Shown: positions 55,475-64,000 of the stretch, piece by piece
Position numbering within the stretch: the stretch's first letter is position 1
Layout of the letters: every line of letters starts with the position of its first letter
NCBI RefSeq assembly: GCF_949987535.1
Contig: NC_080071.1
Location: 30,030,236-30,094,235, forward strand
DNA from: Balaenoptera acutorostrata
Lineage: Eukaryota > Chordata > Mammalia > Artiodactyla > Balaenopteridae
Reading direction: 5' to 3'
Length of the DNA: 64,000 nt
The notes under the pieces: generated by a model
Databases searched by the model: none
Seen by the model: the letters and a program-made list of their open reading frames with translations, nothing else
Told to the model about the DNA's origin: nothing
Made by a program: the position numbers and the translations under genes

Positions 55475-58400
55475 ATATGACCTCCGGCGCAGCAGCTCAC
55501 ATTGCTGATCCTTGGTCTCCTCATTCATCAGATGAAGAAAATAGTACAAACTCTCTATTAATAGCTCATATATGTAAGTCATGTGCTACACTGTGGCTCA
55601 GAGTAACCTTTCAGTAGTTTTTGGTTTTCTGTATCATTCTGTGACAAGCCCCGTGCTGTATCCTGGGAATATGATGAAGTAACAGTGCTCACATTCTAAT
55701 GGAGGGGGTTGAGACGTTATAAACACACGTATCTCTTTTCCTTACATTCTATTTATTATTTTCTATTTAATCCTTCCCCATCCCACCTCTTCTTATTCAT
55801 CCCCTCCTTACCTGTCTGTCCATCTCCACACCGTATGGCCATCTAGAATCTAGCTCTACGTGCCCTCTCTTCTCACACAGCCCCACCCCCTCATCTTCTC
55901 GATAAACAGGTCCCTCACCCTTTGTTGCACATCCCTGCTGATTTCTGTTTCCCCTCCTTAGCTCTGCTGTTCTCCCTTCCTCCCCCTATGTAAGTCCCTC
56001 CGATCCTTCCAGGTTCAGCCCAAGTCCTGTTGTTACCATGAACCCTCTCTACTGCTCTTTCTCACGTGAATCTCTCCGAGAAGACATTCTTCCTTGAACC
56101 CTGTGATAATAATAATTACCAATTGTGGCCATTAGCTACTATTTAGAATTATTCCCTTTTTGTTCCGTCTATCTTAGTTGTTTGTTTTCTCCCCAGCTAG
56201 ACTGAGGAAAGGTATGCTGAGTATGCTTAGTGAGTATATGATGGTTTGTTGATCGACTCAGGGTGGGCCTAAGGAATATATTTCCTTCCTTTGAGATGAA
56301 GAGAGTTGCCTAGTGCTATTTCAGGGTTATGAGAATGTGGGACTACAGCTTGCAGCTGACTCTCAAGTTCAGAGAACTGACCGTTGCCATCAGTTGGAGT
56401 TTAAACCGTCAGCGTCACAAAGGCAAGAGCGCCTCTCCCCGCACCCTGCGATGTGGCCCTCTTGGGCTGTTTGGTTGACACTTTCTGGTTTGCAGAGAGA
56501 GTCCCTGCCTTTCTAAGGAGAGTATCCTGCTAAGTAAACATCTCACATGAGGCGTCTGGGTCAATACCCAGCGTGATCGACGCTGCCCCTGCCCTGCAGG
56601 GGATGTTTGTGAGGACTGGTGGGCACCAGGAATCAAGATGCCTAGGAGAGTGCAGGCTGCCCGGGCGTGAGCACCCGTATTTTCAAGTCATTTCTTGGTT
56701 GCCCTGAGGGAGGTTTGCTGGATCCAGTTTTTCACCAGGGGAAGTGTTTACACAAGAGGACAAGGAGCAGATGTATTCACATGCAGCGCTTCGGAATAAT
56801 TCCACTCCTAACTCCTGACTGTCTGCTGGTGAGATGTTTGGGAGAACAATTTTCAGTCTGAAGAGAAGAATTATTGTTTAGTCTGAGGTTTTAGCCTGCA
56901 CTTTCCTTTCATGTGGTTTCTGCTTGAGAGATCTTAGATTTAGACCAAGGGTAAAGGTTGAGGCACTTTGAGAACTGTAAAAATCAATGAATGAAAGACC
57001 AAAGTATAAATGCCATAATTGCATTCATTCATTTCCCCCTTTACTCTTTTTTTCTTTTTAAATGCTGCATTTCCTTACATTGGATTATTTGTGATGCCAA
57101 CTTTGATTTGAGTGATGTAGCACTAAATGTTAAGTTTAATATGAGGCTGATGGTACTTATGAAAAACATCTCTCATTTAACATTATTATTATATATGTTC
57201 AGATATAGCACAGCAAATGAATTTTAATGGTTTGAATTGATACCACCTTCACCTTTTCTTCATACAGACGTTCAGTAACATCTCCTACCGTTTGACTTGT
57301 ATGAATGTTGCTTTACAATTGGCAAGACAGGTATGCTGCTGTTTACATAGTTATTTAAGATTTCCTGGAGGAGATTAAAGAGAATTTTATGGTTTTTTAT
57401 TTTTGGCAGCATTTATTGTTTAATGTACATAGACTTAGATGGGCCTCATGTTTTCTTCCAGATGTAAGGGAAAGGTGGCCAAAGTAGCAAGACTTTAAAA
57501 ATTATTATTATGATAGCTGCCAAAACTCAATATTTGTTGATAAGTTTTCACACATCTGGCTAATGGGCTTGGATTCTATTCGTGAGTCACAAAGGGAAGA
57601 AACGCAGTTTGATGTAAAATGAGTGACTTTGCTTTTGATCTCATTGAGGGCTTTCGGTTCATTGTTGATTGTATGATCATGCAAAATGAGACCTTAATAA
57701 ATTACATGGTAGGGGGGTAGTTTGGGCTCTTGGGCCAGTTTTTACCTGACTTCTCAGCCTCCCTCTAGAATGATTTTTTGTTCAGGGAAATGCAGAAAAG
57801 TGGCCTCAGCAGAGTACAATGGGAGTGGGAAAATGTGAGGTTAAAGGAAAAACTCAAAATTCAGTTCAATGCCTTTTTTTTTATTGCCTTGATCCACTGA
57901 AATTTTGTGTCCCTCTTAGTACACAAAATTTTTAGTTAACAAAAAATGTTTTGGTGTTAGTGCAGCTTTTTGTTTATTTGAGTTTTGCTCAAATAGAAAG
58001 TTTGAGTGGGAGAATTCTTTCTTCACAGCGAAAGTGATGAACAGTATCCCCTGTTGTCTTTAAAATACAATACTCTGTTCCCTGTGTCTTTGCTATCTCT
58101 TGAATCTAGTAGCTGAGCATTGAATTCACTATTCTAACTCATCACTCATTCACTTTCACGCTACTGGGAAATTAGCTTCTGTTTTTTTCAACAGATGCCC
58201 ATAGATGAGTGAAGGTAGGGTACCCTCAGATATAAGGCAGGTCCCCAGCTTCCCAATAATAAGATTAAAAATACTTTGGGGCCAACTTGAATATATAAAC
58301 TTTTGGAGATGGAATAATATGAGACATACATTAATAGCATATTATTTAATATCTTTATGTAGAAATAATGTTTTTTTCTATTCACTTTCAGGAAATAATT

Positions 58401-58737
58401 TATTCAGAGCCTACATTTGCATCTTTGATATCATGTCTTTAATGTAACTGAGCTATTTTGAAGTCACCTAGTACAGTGTGCCAGATTCCATCTCTTCACT
58501 CCCATCTAAACTGCATAGACCTTCATGTTTTGGGTATCCATGTATGAAGTTATTTCTAAAGTTTATCCCAGTCCCTAGCACACATTTCAGATTTTTTTGT
58601 TCCCTGTCTATAGGTGTATATTGGACAGCTCCAAAATGTAGCCATTTTCTGTACTGTTTTTCAAAGTGATCTTTAAAAGGCTTGTTTACAATGACATCTA
58701 ATAATATGAACAGTTGTGAGCTTACAACCCTATAGAT
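55475..58737. other. Intron without recognisable genes
   Basis: A pyrimidine-rich L2-like stretch lies at about 55900-56090 (GTTCTCCCTTCCTCCCCCTA). The rest looks unique. I searched 56 to 58.7 kb for downstream ceramide synthase exons and saw none. Confidence 0.4.
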
Positions 58738-59065
58738 CATGACTAAGCTTTTTTTTTTTTTTTTTTTTTTAAAGATTGATTGATTGATTGCTATGTTGGG
58801 TCTTCGTCTCTGCGCCAGGGCCCTCCCCAGTTGCGGCAAGCAGGGGCCACTCTTCATCGCGGTGCGCAGGCCTCTCACCACCGTGGCCTCTCTTGTTGCG
58901 GAGCACAGGCTCCAGACGCGCAGGCTCAGCAGCCGTGGCTCACGGGCCCAGCTGCTCCGTGGCACGTGGGATCCCCCCAGACCAGAGCTCGAACCCGCGT
59001 CCCCTGCATTAGCAGGCAGACACTCAACCACTGCGCCACCAGGGAAGCCCCATGACTAAGCTTTT
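58738..59065 (-). mobile_element. CHR-type SINE, copy C, reverse orientation
   Basis: The element is 58753-59050 between perfect duplications CATGACTAAGCTTTT (58738-58752 and 59051-59065). Its tail is (ATCA)n-type (reverse GATTGATTGATTG) followed by poly(A), unlike the usual (AAAT)n. On the sense strand it has an excess of A-to-G changes relative to the 24-kb copy, e.g. GGGAAGATC to GGGGGGATC and GATAGTG to GGTGGTG. Confidence 0.94.
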
Positions 59066-59340
59066 ATTCAATTTCTTTGCCTCCTTAAAATAGGTGATTC
59101 CATCAGCTGACCTTTGATTGAGATTGTTTCAGATTTGAGTATCTTCATTCAAAGAATACTTCTTTGTTCCAAATAAAGTACTTGAGAGATTATTCTGTAA
59201 ATAAAAGACTGTAAGGACTTGAATATATGATACCCTTCTCTTTGCGGGGGGAAAGAAAAGAAATCCTCAGTATATGTGGCATAGTGATTAATCAAAGGGT
59301 TTTCTTCTTTTTTGGACAACTGATTATTTTCTTGTTATTT
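59066..59340. other. Intron without recognisable features
   Basis: Unique-looking A/T-rich sequence between two retroelements. Confidence 0.4.
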
Positions 59341-59986
59341 ATTCATATATCTTTTAAAAAATATCTTTATTGGAGTATAATTGCTTTACAATGGTGTGTT
59401 AGTTTCTGCTTTATAACAAAGTGAATCAACTATACATATACATATATCCCCATATCTCCTTCCTCTTGCATCTCCCTCCCACCCTCCCTATCCCACCCGT
59501 CTAGGTGGTCACAAAGCACCGAGCTGATCTCCCTGTGCTATGCAGCTGCTTCCCACTAGCTATCTATTTTACATTTGGTAGTGTATATATGTCAATGCCA
59601 CTCTCTCACTTCGTCCCAGCTTACCCTTCCCCCTCCCTGTGTCCTCAAGTCCATTCTCTACGTCTACATCTTTATTCCTGTCCTGCCCCTAGATTCTTCA
59701 GAACCTTTTTCTTTTTTTTAGACTCCATATATATGTATTAGCATATGGTGTTTGTTTTTCTGAGTTACTTCACTCAGTATGACAGACTCTAGGTCCATCC
59801 ACCTCACTACAAATAACTCAATTTCGTTCCTTTTTATGGCTGAGTAATATTCCATTGTATATATGTGCCACATCTTCTTTACCCGTTCATCTGTCGATGG
59901 ACACTTAGGTTGCTTCCATGTCCTGGCTATTGTAAATAGAGCTGCAATGAACATTGTGCTACATGACTCTTTTTGAATTCATATAT
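59341..59986 (-). mobile_element. 5'-truncated L1, reverse orientation
   Basis: ATTCATATAT at 59341-59350 and 59977-59986 is the target-site duplication. The insert is the L1 3'UTR plus the very end of ORF2 in reverse (ATATCTTTATTGGAGTATAA through CATTGTGCTACATGACTC). It is closely related to the 30.8-kb L1. About 625 bp, no coding capacity. Confidence 0.92.
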
Positions 59987-62900
59987 GTTTTTTAAAGGTA
60001 AAAAAAATAGTTGCAAAGATGTGGTTTACTGGAACAGGAAATTTAAATAGGCTAGTGATTATCATGTGGTGCTTGTATAACCTTAATAGTTAGTATGTGG
60101 TAGTCCAAAAATACAATGCCATCATAGAAAATAAAACTACAGAATTAGTGAAAAAAAAAAAAACTCTGTTCCCCAACCAGTTACAGAAAGCAAAACTAAT
60201 GACTTTGCTTGTAAGATTTTTTTATTAATCTTCACTTCTCCAATATAGATCTTTTGATCTGTCTTAATTCCATTTAAAAGTGGTGTCAAGTACTATAGTC
60301 AGATGACATAGGAAAATGAATACAAAATCTGAGCATTTTCTTGGGATAATCTGGTAAGTTTGGGGGGAGGAAGTATATACAGGAGAAGAACCTTACTGGA
60401 AATGATCATAACTCTAATTTTCCTCTCTTGAGACCTTTTTCCAGCTCTCTTATTTAGCAAGAGAAAAGACGTGTCAGAAGAGGCTAAGTGGGCAGGTTGT
60501 GATAACAGCACTTGACATTTGTATAGCTCTGTATTTTTCAAGGAGCTTCTGTGAGTGTTATTTAATTCCATCATCACAACAACCCAGAGATGTAGATAAA
60601 GAGATAGAAGGATTCCCTCCTCTACCTCCCCTGTTTTCTTTTTACATTTAAGGAAACTGAGGCTCTGACAGTTTAAGCAGATTGACCCAGATTGCCTTGT
60701 AGAAGATGGGAAAGCAGGAACAGGGCTGCTTCTTAGGGTGGAGGAAGAATACTGGTACAGTTGCACTATGTGTGTGTGTGTGTGGTTTTTTTTCCTATTC
60801 TCCTCAAATCCTATTTCTCACTCCCATTCCTTCTAGGTACACATAAAACATAGTTATGAATGTGTTTTAGACGTGATTATGCTAGAAGTGCTTCCCATGG
60901 ATCATTACTTTTTCGAAGAAGGGCAGTAAATTCTTATGCTTTCTATATTTTGCTCTCTGCGTCTTTGCTTCTGTCAATATTGAGAGTGCAGGTATGCTTA
61001 AGAACAAAGGAGACATCGATATATTTTTAACTGAATATAGTCAGAGTAAATCCAACTGTGAACTGCCAAGGTTTATTATCTCGTTCTGAAAGACTTCGGA
61101 ATTTAAGTAGTTCAGTAACTAAGCCCCTCCCCCCAAATCTTTTAGATTAAACAACATTGTTCTCTGGAAGTGATTTCAGGAAGGAGATCATTGGCTGACA
61201 GTCATTTGAGATATGTGTCATCTGTTTGAGACTTTTATATGTGGTTTTTATATATATTTGAGGTTTTAAGATAGAGCTTGAGAACCATATGAACCCTTCT
61301 AGACCATCAAGTCCCACTTTATTGAGAACCTTGTCTTGGACTTTACATGTGTAACCTGGTTGACAGTCTTGGATAGATTTAATTAAATGTCACAACTATT
61401 CATTGAATTCTGAATATGGCACGAAGTGGAGCTGGTGATATAGAGATAAGCTCTTTCCCTTAAAGGGGGTTTAACACACTGGTAGTAGGCATAAGACAAG
61501 AATAAAAATGACTTCAGGGCAAAGGAGAATGAATAAATGCAAAAAGAGAAATATAAAGTAAGCCCTTCAAGGGTTCAGAGGGAGCATGCACATTAGGTTG
61601 AGAATATCAGGATGAGCTTCACAGTTTGGGACGGGCTCTACAGGAAGCGAGGTATTTTGAGATGGTAGATGGAGGTTTCTGTTAGAGGAAACAGCATGAG
61701 CAAAGGCGTGGAAGCCGGAAAGTTTAGGGTATATTTGGGAAACTAGGACTGAGTTCAGAAAGTCAGGAAGAAAACACAGTAGGTGATTGTGGACTTGGCA
61801 CATTCCAAAGAGTGGAATGAATGTATTTGTGATCATTAGGTGAATTCTGATTTTCTTGTGGATTAGGGAGACAGTTCCTTAAAGGATTTTTGAAGGAAGG
61901 TAGGAAAGGAAGGAAGCTAGCTGTGTTTTGAACTTAGAGATATTTTAGCTCTGTGAACAAAATACTTAGTACCTGTGTTGGCTACTGTTATGTTGCTTCT
62001 ACATCAAACTCTGTTTGACAAAGGGATGAGTCTTTAGTGTATCTTGACCTCTTTCCTCTTATCCAGAACCTTCTTGCTACTAAGGACTCAGCATGCAGGA
62101 GGGATACAAAAATCTCTTCTGTCTGGCTCTTGCCCTGTTTCCCTCCAGCCAATCCTCTATTAGCCTTCAAAGATACACTTCCAACTTCCTTACAAATTAA
62201 TTTAGCAAAAGTATTAATACTTGTAATGCATTCATGTGTGATTTGACCCAGGGATATTTGCATTTTTATAGCCAATCATTCCTTCACCAAGGTTTTCTGT
62301 CTCTAGTAGTAGCATTTTCATATACTGGCAACATACTGGTGGAGTGGAGTGGGCTTTGGAGTCAGATTCACCGGGGTTGAAGTCTGGGTTCCCCTCATAT
62401 GAGCCTTTCTGAGACCCCCTTGACTGGTGATACAGTAAAGCTTTCCTCATTGGGTGGTTATAGTGTTTGTAACTTGCACGTGGAAGGCTTCACCTTCCTC
62501 CTTTCGCTTCTCACCGTAAACATTATAAATGACAGTGATGTCTGCTTAGTCATGGATACACTTACTCAACTTCTCACCTTGTGATTAGGAAACGACCGTA
62601 TTCTTCAAGCAAGAGACCCTCAAGATCCGTGTTGTTGCTCCAGACCCTCTTCATATGTCTTCTCAGCCTTGAAGTGTTTCTACTGCTCAGCCACTTGGCT
62701 TCTGAAACCTGAAGGCAACTTGATAGGATTTCTCATGTGTCTTCCTGAGTTCTTGACTAGAAGTTCTAGACTGTACATTCCTTAAAGGCATCTTTCCATT
62801 TCCTATGGCTTCTAATACAATGCCTTGCACTCATTAAATTTGAGGATTGAATGAAATTGATCTGATGCCTTTATAATGCTCACATATAACTGGTACCCAA

Positions 62901-64000
62901 GTCCAGTTCCTACTTTTCTGTAGTACTGGGCAAAGTTAACCACCACCCCGTCTGTTTACCAATATACTACAAACTATTTTCAATGTATCTAGAAGCGTCA
63001 CACCCAAATAGAACTCATAGATTGATTTCTTTCTGCTCTCCAGAGCAAATGCGGAATTATTACCATGGAATTCAAGCCTTCTCTATCAGTTTCTTCATAC
63101 CCCTCACCACCCAGTACTTATTATACTTCAGCCTACGCCCTATGATTCAACTAGGCAGATTGGCTAGATCTACACCCCTTCACAAAGGTGGATAAAAATA
63201 TCCATTGTCAGCTGACATAACAGGTGGCTCTCTCTTACCATCTAGAATTCCATAAAAGATGTTGGCACAGTCTCCCACATAAGGTCATGGCCTAATCTGG
63301 GAAACAATTTTCAACGAGCCCCCAGTACAATTGCAGCTCTCAGTACATCTGGATCTATTTCTTTCCTTGATGTTGACTCATGATTTAAAGTTATTTTGTA
63401 TCTATTGGCAGTATTGCATGCTCATTTGCTGGTCCCTTGTTGACCTCTGCTTTGACCTCTGCTTTCCGGAGAAGACCAGTGGTCAATTCTGATTAAACAG
63501 TCTCCTAGCACTAGCATTCACATAGTCCAGCCATCTCAATTTATAGGGGAGGAAATTAAAGCTTCTCAGGGAGACGCCAATTTCTTGGCCTTATCTTGGT
63601 ACCTTTTAAAAACAAATTTAATTCACAGGCCTTATATTTGCATGCAAGTTTCAGCTGGAAAACACAGGAACAGAATATTTTAAAGGACTTCCAGAAAAGG
63701 AAGCACAGATAAAGTAAAATTTACTGCCCTTCTAAACCACAAAGTCATAACATACTTTAAATGAAATGCCAAGTCAGTGAAGTTGATTTAGACAGGAGTC
63801 TGGGAGGCAGTCAGTATGTTATGTACATATTTTGATGGTAATAGTGAAATTAAAGAAGGTGGTGGTCACAAATACCAAGAATATTACTAATATAAGCATC
63901 AGTTCATTCTTTTTATTTTCTTTAATTTAAAAAGTATAAGAAGATTGATTTTCACAACCATTTTCAGATCAAGTGGCATATTAAAAATTAGTCTAGCAAA
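59987..64000. other. Intron with a MIR remnant and no recognisable gene
   Basis: About 60500-60700 is a sense MIR (TTATTTAATTCCATCATCAC, ATTTAAGGAAACTGAGGCTC). A (TG)n run lies at about 60770-60783. The 155-codon - strand frame at 60299-60766 runs through the MIR and is not a gene. The last 3.2 kb looks unique with only short frames. Confidence 0.45.

Noticed and set aside
58780..59059. Overlapping open frames of up to 91 codons in several frames over SINE copies (also 4132-4441, 39111-39417, 24253-24667)
   Set aside because: They are made by the GC-rich CHR SINE body, occur in all frames, and recur at every copy. They are not genes.
60126..60166. AATAAA followed by an A run, a possible second processed pseudogene end
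   Set aside because: No matching target-site duplication found upstream and no recognisable transcript sequence.
60299..60766. 155-codon frame on the - strand
   Set aside because: It overlaps a MIR remnant and has no family similarity; likely chance.
1..64000. An undescribed multi-gene system
   Set aside because: The window contains one exon, pseudogenes and transposable elements. Nothing suggests linked genes working together.

Overview
This is a stretch of mammalian nuclear genome, almost certainly from a cetacean (whale or dolphin). The grounds are many copies of the tRNA-derived CHR-type SINE (starting GGGCTTCCCTGGTGGCGCAG and ending in (AAAT)n), cetartiodactyl-type L1 elements, and older mammal-wide repeats (MIR, L2, MLT1, MER2, MER5, Tigger1). 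There are no operons, dense ORFs or other prokaryotic features. Nearly every long ORF lies in a repeat or looks like chance.

Only one protein-coding exon is recognisable: 8529-8659 on the + strand. It encodes part of the homeobox-like domain of a ceramide synthase and best matches CERS6. The rest of the window therefore reads as intron of that gene: about 8.5 kb upstream and more than 55 kb downstream with no second exon found by eye.

Layout: 1-7.2 kb is an old sense L1M-like background. It carries a processed TMEM254 pseudogene (901-2919, flanked by a 16-bp duplication) and two CHR SINEs. 7.2-25 kb is intron with the CERS6 exon, CHR SINEs, DNA transposon remnants (MER5-like, Tigger-like, a hAT-like element, MER2, Tigger1, and one unnamed element that splits a MIR), an MLT1 LTR, and a 3'UTR-only retro-insert. 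25.9-28.3 kb is an ancient repeat, followed by an MLT1 LTR and L2. 30.8-33.5 kb is a twin-primed (5'-inverted) L1 nested in an old antisense L1 that runs to about 36.1 kb. 42.0-47.9 kb is a nearly full-length but inactivated L1 on the - strand. 48-49 kb is an old L1MB-like tail carrying a SINE. 52.8-53.8 kb is a second twin-primed L1. 55.0-55.5 kb is an LTR-like segment with a hexanucleotide repeat. 59.3-60.0 kb is a 5'-truncated L1. The remainder is unique-looking intron with MIR and L2 scraps.

I found no undescribed multi-gene system. The most interesting signals concern retrotransposition. Two CHR SINEs 35 kb apart share a private 24-bp internal duplication and a private 3' tail, and all ten substitutions between their bodies are A versus G on the SINE sense strand. 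A third CHR copy has a similar A-to-G excess. There are also two independent twin-priming inversions and several insertions dated relative to each other by nesting. Repeat family names are from memory of consensus sequences and need RepeatMasker confirmation.
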